Source: Ceratodon purpureus (Eukaryota > Streptophyta > Bryopsida > Pseudoditrichales > Ditrichaceae). From it: a DNA stretch of 64,000 bases. Both the position numbers and the translations under genes were made by a program. The stretch lies in the NCBI GenBank assembly GCA_014871385.1, contig CM026427.1:3914988-3978987 (forward strand). The letters run 5' to 3'. The notes under the pieces were generated by a model. That model was not told where the DNA came from and did not search any database. It saw only the letters and a program-made list of their open reading frames with translations. The first letter of the stretch is position 1; the number at the start of each line of letters is the position of its first letter. Shown one piece after another: positions 54,059-64,000 of this stretch.

Positions 54059-55447
54059 ACTTAGGCTGTACTTTGGTGGTAGGATATATATGCAAGCTGG
54101 TGCTGACATGATCTGGTCGTCATCTCCCCCTCCCTCCACATGCAAGATATATATTCTTATGAAGCATACATCACTTAGTTACTGCTACGGATCGAGGAGA
54201 CAGGAAAGATCTAGACTCAAATTCGGTGTGAAGAGATCCCGTCGATCAGCTCCGGCCCAGCAACAATCAGCTGGTACCTTTCACCTTTGGCGACGACGTT
54301 GCATCCGCTGAAGAATTTCTTGTGTTTCATGTGATGTAAGTTCCTTAATTGGCTTGAGACACAAGTTGTTTGTTGAGGTTGGTGCCCATGTCGAGCTCGG
54401 TGTATGGATACTTTCGATGTTTTTTTTTAGAGGATGCGGATAGCTCATGATTCTGACCAGTTGTGAGTGTCTCTTTGCTTGTTATTGATGAAAGGATACA
54501 CCGGAAGGAGTGCTACTGGGAATGAGTAACCCTCTCTCCTCGATCTCCTAGCTGTATATTCTGTAAGTTGACAAAGGCGCTCTTGAAAAGTATGGCAATT
54601 TTGAACTCATCATGTCCTCCCTCCAATTTCTATCCAGTTCTGGTGTTTTCAACTATCTGCACATAGCATATAATACTTTGAATGAATAGCACACACCTTT
54701 GCAGGGGTTTAGGGTTGCATTTGTATAGTTCCTGCTTAAGGTGCTGGATTAGAGACTGACCCTTCAAGGATTTCTGCAGATTTTTGTAGGATGATAATTG
54801 CCAGCTTTTTGAACTCGTTTGTTCTACAGGTCGCCATGGCTGGTGAGTACAACTAGCTAGCCATGGATCTGCGAGGAAGCCTGCTGGAGAAGCCTTTGTG
54901 CCGATGGTAAATCATCTGATGGACTTGAAGATACACGGGAAGACCTGATCGAGCACCCTTACGTCGCCCTTCGATGTCCTGGCATGCTATTTACCCCGAA
55001 CTGGAAGCATTTTCATGTTGCAGACCCAGCTCAGTTCTTGAAGGCAGAGTGACATTGGCGAGTCTACGCAATAGTGCGCGGATCCAGTGACCGTGCCCTC
55101 CCTTTTTCGTTCCCAGTGAGTGAGTCTTCACTTCTGACTTCCAGACCTTGTGAATGTGGGAGGGAAATGTGAGAGCGTGTTTTAGGTCAGTCGTCAATAA
55201 CTGAGTCTATTTGTGAATTCTTTTGAAGCTGTGCTGTATCAATTGTGATGCGAAATGATTGTACCAAAAGACTGATACGAGTTCCAGCTTGAGGGAAAAT
55301 TTTGTCTGAGTGCGTTAGTATAACGACATTCTTTGAGTAGACTGGATTATCACAATACCGTCTGCAATTCCGACATTTTTCTTCTTCTTTTCCGGCTAAT
55401 ATGGGCTCGTTGGAACTTGGCACAGCTGTTCATGTTGACGAGCTCAC
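54059..55447. other. Upstream region of the tandem kinase gene
   Basis: GC content rises towards the kinase gene. A leader or non-coding 5' exons may lie here. An ATG at 55401 opens a short frame of about 36 codons overlapping the kinase start in another frame; it could be an upstream ORF. No domain is seen. Confidence 0.4.
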
Positions 55448-58400
55448 ATGGAGGAAGCTGCTTTTTACCTACAGCGCATTTCTGAGCGGATCGATGGTAT
55501 CCACATGTTAGCAGGAGATGGGAATCCATCTCGAAGTACTTCTCCCAATATAATGAAGGGTACACAATTTGGGTATCGGTCTCGAATTAGGACAGTTTCC
55601 TTTAACAAAGCGAAGTGCAGATACTTGGCGCAGGAGCTCGCAACCAAAATCCAATCAGATATCGCAACCTTATTAATTCCGGCGGCGAAGGGCGACACGG
55701 TTGGGCCAGTACTTCGGCACATTGCATTCGCGGTGGAGGCTGCAGAGCATCTCGTGGAAAGAAGTTGTAAGGAGAAGTGGTGGAACGAGATATTCTGGAC
55801 GGGAGATTCAACTGAAGCATTCTGTGACGTTCTCCAGAACTTGCAAGCAGCCATTGACATTGCGATTGGCAACGGGTCATGCACAGATCGAAGCATCTCA
55901 AGGTCTAGATCTGAGCTGGGACAGGAGTGGAGGTCGATGGTGCTTCAAGATCGTTCCTCTCTTGAGTGCAATGTCAGGCTGGTGATACAACATAGATTTG
56001 ACCCTGCATCAAGATATTTCTTGCACAACAAAGACCTGGAGATCGCGAATCATGTGCAAGCTAAGCTGGATGGAACTTACGCAGGGAATGTCATCCAGTT
56101 AGGGGTGACATTGGTATCCAAAGGAATTGCCAAAGGAATAACCTGCATCACATGGCATGGGAAAAAGTCTGTGTTGAAAAGATTCGAGAGTGATGAGCTT
56201 GCTAAGAGAGAAGCCGACATCATGAAGGATCTCATGCATCCACACATTGTGCTCCTATTTGGCTATGCTCTTCGTAGGCGGTACTTCGGGCAACCTTCAG
56301 TGCCGAATATTCTCCTCCAATATGCAGAAAGAGGAGATTTGCGTGAATACATCAAGAAGCTGGACAAGATCTGGAAGTGGATGTGATCGTGAATGTCATG
56401 TTGGAGATTGCCAAGGGAATGCATCACATTCACAGCAAAAAGATTGCACACCTCGATCTGAAGTCGATGAATGTCTTTGTAACGTCTCACGCAATCGCAG
56501 ACTTGCATGCTGCCAATTTCTTCCATGTCAAGATTGGGGACTTTGGCACGGCCATCAGGTGCAACGACGGGCCCATCCATGATTCCAGGGTTTATGGACA
56601 AGGCACGCATAGGTGGAGAGCACCGGAGTTGTTCAAGGAGGCACCTCGTTCAGACTTGGATTTGTACAAGGCTGATGTCTACAGTTACGCCATGGTGTGC
56701 GTGGAGCTTGTGACCAGACAACTTCCTTTGCAGGAGCGATTTCCCGATCAGCTCAACAGAAGCGAGTTGCACGCGTATATCTCAGAGTCCAGCAACAGGC
56801 CTTCGCTCCCAGAGACATACCCTCCGGAACTCTTGTCCATCATCCGTTGTTGCTGGGATGCTGAACCATCGAAGCGACCATCGTTTGAAGATATTGTCAA
56901 ATCTCTCGAAAGTTTGAAGGGCGAGATGCTTCTGAATGACAAGTTCTACTCCGCTCTCCCAAAAGTGACACAAAACGAGTAAGTTGATTATCATGTTCAT
57001 AAAACATGCTTTCATGCTTGGAAATGACCTCCTGTGCTTGTGTTGATCTAGACTGGTGTTATAGAGTAAAATTCATGAATTTTTGTGTTGGTGCATAATT
57101 ATATGATTGTGATCGAATGGTTATTGATCATTTAAACCTAAAATACATATATGTATATATACACATTCACTTATACGATCATAGATTGTTCTTTTGTGAT
57201 TGCGCAGAAGGGAACCAGAGCTTGCTGCTTGCATTACACCTATATTTAGACCTGGACCAGTGCCTGATTATAAGTTTGGTGGACCACCGCGTGATTATAT
57301 TTTTGCTCAGGGATTTGGTGGTGGAAGTGCATACGACCTCCGTGCTAATTCTGGTCAGGAACTAAGTGGTGGAAGGGTAGATGAACTTGATGAAATGGTG
57401 AAGAAAGCCACCATGTCTCCTATTTTTATGATACAGACTATCCACCTACCTTGTAGTGCTGACGGTTGGGAGATGCTGATTGAACTTGGAGAAGATGTGA
57501 GACACAAGATCGATGACTTTGTCCATGGAGGGGCAACAATGGGTCAGCAGATGTACACCTCACGAGCATCCCTCCTCCAACCCATCCTTAGCGAGTTCCA
57601 AGAGCAACTCCACCTTCTTTCTGGCCATGCCCACGATTATGACACCACAAGAAATGGATTATTCAATGAAGTGTTCCACGTTTTGAAGAGGGTGGAGTTC
57701 TTATTGGGAAGTTGCTCATGGCCTGCCATTGAATTCCATGGTGGGCCAACAGCCACCGACGAAGCTTTTCTGTCAATGTGGAAAAATCTAGACCATTGCA
57801 TGCAGATGATGAGGTATTCTTCAACGCTCCTACGGGCCACTGACGATTTATTTGAGGAAATCTCAAAGTTTCGATCGGAGAACCCAAACGAGGATTCTTG
57901 GAGCCGAGCATGCGAGTCCGACCGGCAGATGTTGCTTCGGTTCCTTTATTCATGTGTGATGATGTACAGAATTGACCAGCATCATCACTGGTATATGGGG
58001 AGCATTGCAGTAATCTCAAAAGACTCGGCGATGTATAGTGAGGGCCCAGCTGCTTTTAATATTCCATTGCAATTCGTCTGGCGGAGCGAAAATATACTGT
58101 GGGATGAAGGTCCCAATGGTCTGATCATGGGGCCTATGCCTTTCCTAGGTCAAGCAAACTATTTTTCCATCGTCGAAAAGAAGGAGGTTTACCACCAACT
58201 ACCGGTATATTGGGCCGTGAAAGTGTATGCACGCGAGAGTAGAAAGCTGGCTTACGATTTCATCAAACTAGCAAGCCTTCAACATCCACATGTGGTGCAA
58301 ATGTTCGGCGCATGGGAAGATGGGGACTCTGGTTATGTGGCCATGAAGATGATGCAGACGAATGTGATGCAGTTCTTGAGCCAGAAACAGGATAACACGT

Positions 58401-58984
58401 TGAGCGCCGTGTTGTTGCTCACCATCCTTGTCCAGATCGCTGAAGGGATGAGCTACATGCACAGCCACCATGTCCGCCATCACAACCTCAAGTGCTCGAA
58501 CGTGCTTTTGGGCGGATTCTATCAGAACTTGGAGATTGTTCACGTTGAGGTTTCAGATTACTGGTTCGATCGCGGGCAAGTGAGGGAAGAGGACCGGGAC
58601 TTGGAATCGAGCAGCTCATGTACGGTTCCCATCAAGGACACAGTGCAGTTTGGTGAAGGTGAAGAAACCGATGAGTATGCGTTTGATGTTTACCAATTTG
58701 CAATGCTGTGCTCGGAGATCTTTTCTATCCGTGGCACGCGAGAAGGATCAGAAGCCCCATCGCAAGCCAGTGGCTCTGATTCTGGTGAGGTTGATGATGA
58801 AGCAGTTACGGTCTCATTCCCAGAGAAGTGCCCGCGAGAACTTGCCATGTACTTGCAGAAGTGTGGCTCGAAGGATCCGAAACAGAGACCCAGGTTTGCT
58901 GAGATCTGCACTGTGCTTCGTAACCACAGAGCGTACATGATTTTGAGTGGAGATCAAGGGACTGGAAGCGCAGCAAGAGAGTAA
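55448..58984 (+). CDS. Tandem kinase-pseudokinase protein (one apparent frameshift)
   Basis: Exon 1 is 55448-56978, intron 56979-57207 (GTAAGT...CAG), exon 2 is 57208-58984. The splice phase is exact (GA|A), giving about 1100 aa. A helical N-terminal domain (about 1-210) precedes kinase 1, which has a degenerate glycine loop (SKGIAKGIT), lysine VLKRF, a catalytic loop HLDLKSMN (Arg to Leu), DFG, APE and DVYSYAM. Then come a Pro-rich linker (FRPGPVPDYKFGGPPRDY), a second helical domain and kinase 2. In kinase 2, AVKVYA is kept, but the catalytic loop is HHNLKCSN (Asp to Asn), DFG is replaced by SDYWF, and APE is lost, so it is a pseudokinase. Kinase 1 needs a one-base shift between 56347 and 56383; this may be an assembly error or real decay. 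Unspliced RNA would stop right after kinase 1. Tandem kinase-pseudokinases are known plant immune receptors; that role here is inference. Confidence 0.7.
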
Positions 58985-59122
58985 ATGCTTCATTTATATG
59001 AATAGTGTTTGTAAAAAAATTGGCATACCTGCTTCGGGGAGCACCAGTGTATATTGTGATCTACTTCACTTCTGATCCAAGAACCAGCTAGCCTGAAGAC
59101 GACAATCTTGACTTGCGACGAT

Positions 59123-59653
59123 ATGGGGTTGTTGGGATTTCACACTATGAAAATCAAGGAAGAGGAGCTTCTGGCTGGGGATCACATCTATACCGACCGG
59201 AACCAGCACACTTATTACCATCACGGCATCTTCATTGGCGACGACAGAGTGATCCATTTTACCAAAGTTTCAAGTGACTATCCCGCAGTTCCGGAGGAGA
59301 AGTGTGATCATCATTCTAACACCACAAGAGATACCGAAAGTGGAGTTCGTATGTCCTGTGTACTTAAGTGCTTTTTGCAACCCGGGCACTCACTCTACCG
59401 TTTCGTATACGATGAAGGATTATTGGCAATAGTAAGATCGACTCGGAGTGCAAGGCATTGTACTAGGGTAGAGTCGGTTTTGAGGCGCGCCAATGAGGAG
59501 CTCGAGGAGGACACCTTTGGGGGGTCTTCACTAATTTTGAAGAATTGCGAGACGTTTGCATACTTCTGCAAAACTGGCGTTAAATTCCACCTGAGCAAAC
59601 AGGTGCTGCGCTCATTAGGATTTCTAGTTCTTGCGGCCGCGATTATGGTTTAG
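59123..59653 (+). CDS. LRAT-domain (NlpC/P60-like) protein
   Basis: Intronless, 176 aa, from ATG 59123 (MGLLGFHTMKIKEEELLAGD). The start matches remembered plant LRAT-domain proteins of the LES1 type, which begin MGLL...KPGDHIY. The catalytic-type histidine lies in YYHHGIFIGDDRVIHF and the nucleophile cysteine in the NC motif KNCETFAYFCKTG. The last 20 or so residues are hydrophobic (SLGFLVLAAAIMV), a possible membrane tail. LRAT-fold enzymes are acyltransferases or thiol hydrolases; plant members are poorly characterised. It lies 138 bases after the tandem-kinase stop in the same orientation. The frame is open back to about 59060, so an upstream exon or read-through fusion is possible but weakly supported. 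Confidence 0.82.
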   Translation: MGLLGFHTMKIKEEELLAGDHIYTDRNQHTYYHHGIFIGDDRVIHFTKVSSDYPAVPEEKCDHHSNTTRDTESGVRMSCVLKCFLQPGHSLYRFVYDEGLLAIVRSTRSARHCTRVESVLRRANEELEEDTFGGSSLILKNCETFAYFCKTGVKFHLSKQVLRSLGFLVLAAAIMV

Positions 59654-62101
59654 GCCTAATCAGGTCTCGTTCATTCAGTTTTCATGGATTTCTGTGGCAT
59701 ATGATCGATTTCTGTAGCACATTCCTGTGAGACATATGATCGATCAAGTATCAGATTAGCAAAGATTCTATCGGGCAAGGCTGCAAGCACGTGGAGCAAA
59801 ACAATGGTAGACGTGGTTGATTTTGCAGCATTTTACACCAAGACTTAGGTTCGATATCGGAGTAACTGTTCAGAATGATGGAGCTCATGATATCTTGCTA
59901 TGATCCCTTCAAGTGGAGAATGACCAATCCAGTCATTTTGACATTCTTCAGACCTAACGATAGATATCCTAGGGAGCTCAATTGTCCCCGAATCCTTTGC
60001 CTGTGTAAGGTAAATCATAGAATCTGAGATGGCAGCACCGGAAGAGGAATGGAGCACAGGGTCTTTAGTCAGGTGCAAGTGCAACGATGTTAGCCCATAG
60101 ACCAAACACCATGTCCAGAGAAGGCACTTCGTCATCAAAGTGTCGTGTGGAGTACGCATTTGCCTACATTGTGAAAACCAAGTTTGTATAATTTAAACTC
60201 CAAGTTGATACAAAATGACGCACACCGGAGTAAGTCTGAAGTGAGTCTCACTGGCTCATCAAAAACAGGAAACGTGTTTTCAATGTTCACTGGAACACTA
60301 GCATGAGGCACTTGTATTTCAGCTTGGGAAGCAACTAAAGTTGCATGTACTCATATGTAAGTAAAGAAATTGAAGCACATGTTCAGACTCTACTTGTCTC
60401 CTTTCATTGAATGGTATGTGTATCTGTTAACCCAGGTCTACAATGTACTTTGTTCCTCGTAAAATTGCGGACAAGACCCATAAATCGAATGACATGAATG
60501 GAAAATCGAGAAAAGGGAATACATAATTGACTGTGCAAACTCAAAGAATACGGACGCTGTTACAAACAGAAAATCTAGACAAGATATTTTTATGGGAGAT
60601 ATTCATTACTTCGGCAGTATCACATATGCTTGTCAAAATGAGATTCCGAACTGTCTCAAAATACACGATCTAAACTGCCTTAGTTAAGAGAAATTGCCCG
60701 TGTACTTTACTGTACAGTAACTCCATGACCAGTTTGTTCGCTTTGAACATGAAGAGCAACTCTGTGCACATTCATTTGTGGTATTAAACTATTAATCAAC
60801 TTCGGTAGCAAACTCATAAATTTTCTTGCTGTTACAGGAACCAAGTCCGTCTTAAATTGTGTCTTTTTCTTGTTTGCTAAAAGACTCTGTAAAGTTATAT
60901 GTAATGAGTGCAATGATGTTCGTCAAACACAAACCGTATCTAATTCAAACTAAAAATAGAATGTCTTCTAATTTGATTTTGTGGTTGAGGCACAAATTTT
61001 AAAACTAATTTTCTTTTATCTGCAACTTCCGGACAAAGTGGGCACTATCACTATGTAATGTGAATTATCACAAATTTTAGAATTTCACAAATATGTGCAC
61101 CTAGATATGGTACTATTCATATGTTATTGCAAAAAAAAATCAGTTAAAGTGGTATTATCATAAACATTTTCAATTGTGTGAATTAAGCTAAAGAAATACA
61201 CTTTAGAAAATTCCTAGTAAAACACTAATTTGGACAAAACACTTGGCGTTGGTAAAAATATGTTCATTATTTACCATTACCACAAGTTTCATGGGAGTGG
61301 AATATAAACAACTTGTCCTTTTCAATCCTTTTTGCCACTTTTCTGAATAGGAAAGTTCCGGAAATTTTATTAAAAGGACTCATACAAAAAACTAAATGGT
61401 CAATAAATATAATTTTTTTTTATAAAATTAAAGTAGATGATTAGGTGCACCTATTTTTCATAAGTGACCCATTGAAATCATTTTGCAAAGTGATGATATT
61501 GTGGTGGAAACAAGGGAGGGGGGGAGAATTTTTTAATTGGACAGTCCTTTTGGACACCCCAATAGGACCATGACCTTAAAGTTATTGTACGAGGGCTTTA
61601 AATCCAAGCAAAGTGAATGGAGTCATTTGAAAAAGTGGCTAGAAAAGAATCAAAAACTATCTAAAATCACTTTTGATGAAGTGGTGCCCTCTCTATGTTT
61701 AAAAGGTATTCTAAGATAGTCAATTCATAGTTAATAGATGGATGTTCAGCCCTTCATGTTGGCGTGTCACTCCCTTTGTGCGCTTTACAGACTATTGAGT
61801 CTTGGAACACAAATAATGTCTAGGGAAATCTAATTGAAAGGCAGTGCAGTAGGTATTGCGTTATTGACACCGTGCTTAGTTGTTGGAAAGCGACGATTGA
61901 GCATGCTATCTTTCAAGAGGTATCGTAATGTTAAGGTAATCCAAAATTTAAGGAAAGTTTGTATCCTGCCACGACCTTTGTATAAAACAGCGTTGCATGT
62001 TTGAAACAAAGTTAAGCCTCTTGCAATCGGAACTTGAGCTGACAAATAAACAGAGACAAATGGCCAATCACCATGTGGAGAGCTCTAGAAACAAGGGCAC
62101 C
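59654..62101. other. Intergenic, AT-rich, no gene seen
   Basis: Only short frames. The minus-strand 104-codon frame at 59845-60159 has a hydrophobic start but no other support. The rest (60300-62100) is AT-rich with no recognisable element. Confidence 0.5.
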
Positions 62102-62232
62102 ATTAGAGGTCAGACGATAAACAAAAACACGGAATTTTTATTATGAGAACTCCGATACTTCTGCGTCTGTCTATCCAGGATCATGTATCTAAGTTCTGTT
62201 CACAGAAGATAGACTTAGAAGTCAGCCGTCAG
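62102..62232. repeat. Diverged dispersed duplication, copy 1
   Basis: About 130 bases (ATTAGAGGTCAGACGA ... GAACTCC ... GCGTCTGT ... TCCA ... AGCCGTCAG) recur in diverged form at 63423-63557 in the same orientation. Similarity is patchy but colinear. No family identified. Confidence 0.6.
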
Positions 62233-62259
62233 TCTGATGATGAAGCAAAAACCAGGCAC

Positions 62260-62345
62260 AGAGGTCTGCGACCAGTGTGAGACAATGTCTCAAACTTTTC
62301 TGTAGAGAAGTTTGAGACTATGTTTCACATCGGTTGCAGACCTCT
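62260..62345 (+). other. miRNA-like fold-back, 38-nt stem and 10-nt loop
   Basis: The left arm 62260-62297 begins AGAGGTCTGCGACC. The right arm 62308-62345 ends GGTTGCAGACCTCT. The arms pair over 38 positions with three true mismatches and three G-U pairs (plus-strand RNA), and the loop is ten bases. The region has no ORF. Shape and size fit a plant miRNA precursor or a small MITE-derived hairpin. Expression is unknown. Confidence 0.55.
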
Positions 62346-63156
62346 ACAGAGAGATTGCTGCAGACAAATGAGGACTTGCTACATTGGAGTATTGTTCCGG
62401 GCCTCCACTCCACTTGTGTTGGCCTTCTATTATCATCTAAACTGGTACTAGCCTCAACGGCTTGGCGGTCTTGAAGCCTACATGATAACAAAGTTGCAAG
62501 CCCCCTCCCTTGTTTTGATGACGGCGAGCTCTACTGTCAGTTTGTCACCGAGCATACGCTGCAAAGTAGGAGGCATTCAAGTTAGAGTAATCAGGTAGGG
62601 AGTCATAGCATCGATGAGAATCTTCGGGTTGGCACCACCACCTGCCCACCACGCACTCATGTTCTGATATAAAACACAACACATGCTTTCTAACAATACA
62701 CTCTTCGTGTAGAAAAACTCGACTCTGAGCAATGTGCACAAGAATATTGTAATCAACGCATGAACTGAATCACGTCCTCTGCAAGGCAAGGTATACACCT
62801 AGTCTGAAGAATCCCTCCAAAATGTCCGTCTCAGAAGCAGCAGAACGTACTCTATTGCAAACTGTGGATTCGTTCCATCACCATACGGCCAATCACAACG
62901 ACAAGGGCCTTTGCATAGAGGACTGCAAGAGTGATCTTCATATGCTGATCTAAGATGTCCCATCCACGCTGTCGGCACCCTTCAGAATCCACTCCATCTC
63001 CAGACACATCTGCAGAACAAGCAAGGAATAAGCTCCACCACGAAGAAAAGAGAATCCGACAAGAAACACGAGATAGAAAACCGCCAGTTGATGAACACAT
63101 GGACAGTCTTAACCTCAGAATAAAAGACGCCGGGTCATCATTTTCCAATCTTGAAC

Positions 63157-63336
63157 CAAGGGTTTCACATTACCAGGAGAGGATGCAACGGCGTAACGAA
63201 GCCACACGGAAAAGTAACGACGTCCGAAGCTACACGGCAATGTGGGAGATGTGAAACCAAGGGTATGTGTCTCCAGAGATATTACCAAGGGTTTCAAATT
63301 ACCTCTCGAGGGAGTAACGACGTCCAAAGCTAATCG
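63157..63336. repeat. Local direct repeat pair
   Basis: ACCAAGGGTTTCACATTACC (from about 63159) and ACCAAGGGTTTCAAATTACC (from about 63286) are each followed by GTAACGACGTCC(G/A)AAGCTA. This is an imperfect tandem duplication with a longer first copy. Confidence 0.75.
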
Positions 63337-63422
63337 GCAGGCCTGAGAGCAAACCGAGCCTGGAAAACAAACAGAACGACTTGACCGATGACCTCGCGTA
63401 CAAAATTAGAAGCAAGGGCAAG

Positions 63423-63557
63423 ATTAAAGGTCAGACGAGGAATAAAAATCTGGAAGGGAAAATAAGAACTCCCGTCCCCCCTTGGCGTCTGTTTGTCCAG
63501 TGTCTAGAGCAACCAGGTTATGTCCACAGGAAATACACTCAGAGGTCAAACGGTCAG
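63423..63557. repeat. Diverged dispersed duplication, copy 2
   Basis: Same-orientation partner of 62102-62232, beginning ATTAAAGGTCAGACGAGGAA, with matching GAACTCC, GCGTCTGT and TCCA blocks. Confidence 0.6.
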
Positions 63558-63810
63558 CTGGTTAAGCAATTGACACAAAACGGACAGAGCTTATGCGAAG
63601 AAGCCTACGGAGTTGCACGCAGAGCATAGAACTACTCTTACTGACCCTCTCCGCCAACGGGGTGTAGCCTGTACCTGAACATGCGGACACGTACAGAAGA
63701 CGAGCAGGAGAGCATCGGCTCCATATCTGGCAGCCTGAACCCAAGCTTGTGGTAAGTCGCTGATATTCGAGTGAAACGTGTTTCTCTTGCACGCCAGTCT
63801 TAGACTACCA

Positions 63811-63915
63811 GATATCGTAACTGCAAGTTACCATGTGGATGCTTGGAAGCACCAACCCTCAATAAAGAGCGCTTGGTGCTTCCAAACATCCACATGGGAA
63901 CCTGCCGTGGGATAT
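63811..63915 (+). other. miRNA-like fold-back, 105 nt
   Basis: The inner arms 63831-63855 (CCATGTGGATGCTTGG...) and 63873-63897 (...CCAAACATCCACATGG) pair at 24 of 25 positions around a 17-base loop. Pairing continues outward with a few mismatches and one bulge to GATAT (63811-63815) and GATAT (63911-63915). No coding frame explains it. The long, nearly perfect stem with a short loop is typical of a plant miRNA precursor or a young inverted duplication. Confidence 0.6.
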
Positions 63916-64000
63916 GAAGCTGGAAGAGGGGAAGAGCTTCCAGAGGTCCTCTGCACCTTTACCGCGTGACGAGCAACTGCAGTTGTTAGATCCAGAGGTA

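Noticed and set aside
57117-57365. Separate gene start near 57200 for the second kinase
   Set aside because: The apparent start codon is TTG, and it falls across a good splice acceptor that joins kinase 1 in exact phase.
59845-60159. Minus-strand 104-aa frame with hydrophobic N-terminus
   Set aside because: Starts with ATG and has a signal-like stretch, but no conserved motif, neighbour or codon bias supports it.
62955-63254. Plus-strand 99-aa charged frame
   Set aside because: Overlaps local duplicated non-coding sequence and has no domain.

Overview
This looks like a nuclear window from a land plant, most likely a moss. Genes carry many short GT-AG introns inside AT-rich spacers. Several products are plant-specific: thylakoid TROL, TPLATE-complex TWD40-2, a PLAC8 protein and an LRAT-domain protein. 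The moss assignment is inference, based on close similarity to remembered plant sequences combined with a lineage-type kinase family that has unusual architectures. No species can be fixed without a search.

Layout. 1.9-5.3 kb (+): TROL, with a five-fold 32-residue repeat and a 64-bp minisatellite upstream. 7.35-17.0 kb (-): TWD40-2 in 21 exons. 18.8-23.0 kb (-): an STK11IP/LIP1-like leucine-rich-repeat protein in 5 exons. 23.9-24.9 kb (-): an orphan membrane protein. 26.6-29.4 kb (-): a protein kinase fused to a jacalin-like lectin domain. 32.2-32.8 kb (+): a PLAC8 Cys-rich protein. 35.7-36.4 kb (+): an unrecognised basic ORF. 37.1-42.7 kb (-): alanine aminotransferase in 15 exons. 44.1-46.2 kb (-): a nucleolin-like protein in 9 exons. 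46.2-55.4 kb: a repeat-rich AT desert with an inverted repeat, a MITE-like element and microsatellites. 55.4-59.0 kb (+): a tandem kinase-pseudokinase gene. 59.1-59.65 kb (+): an LRAT-domain protein. 59.7-64 kb: non-coding, with two long RNA-like fold-backs and local duplications.

I built the exon models by hand from splice signals, reading phase and remembered plant homologues. Coding lengths divide exactly by three for TWD40-2, the LRR gene, the kinase-lectin, AlaAT and nucleolin, which supports those models. The most unusual content is the kinase material. A kinase-lectin fusion and a tandem kinase-pseudokinase share a helical-N-terminus-plus-kinase plan, and both resemble architectures used by plant immune and danger-sensing proteins (inference). 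The housekeeping genes (endocytosis, photosynthetic electron transfer, amino-acid metabolism, ribosome biogenesis) show no operon-like relationship to one another.
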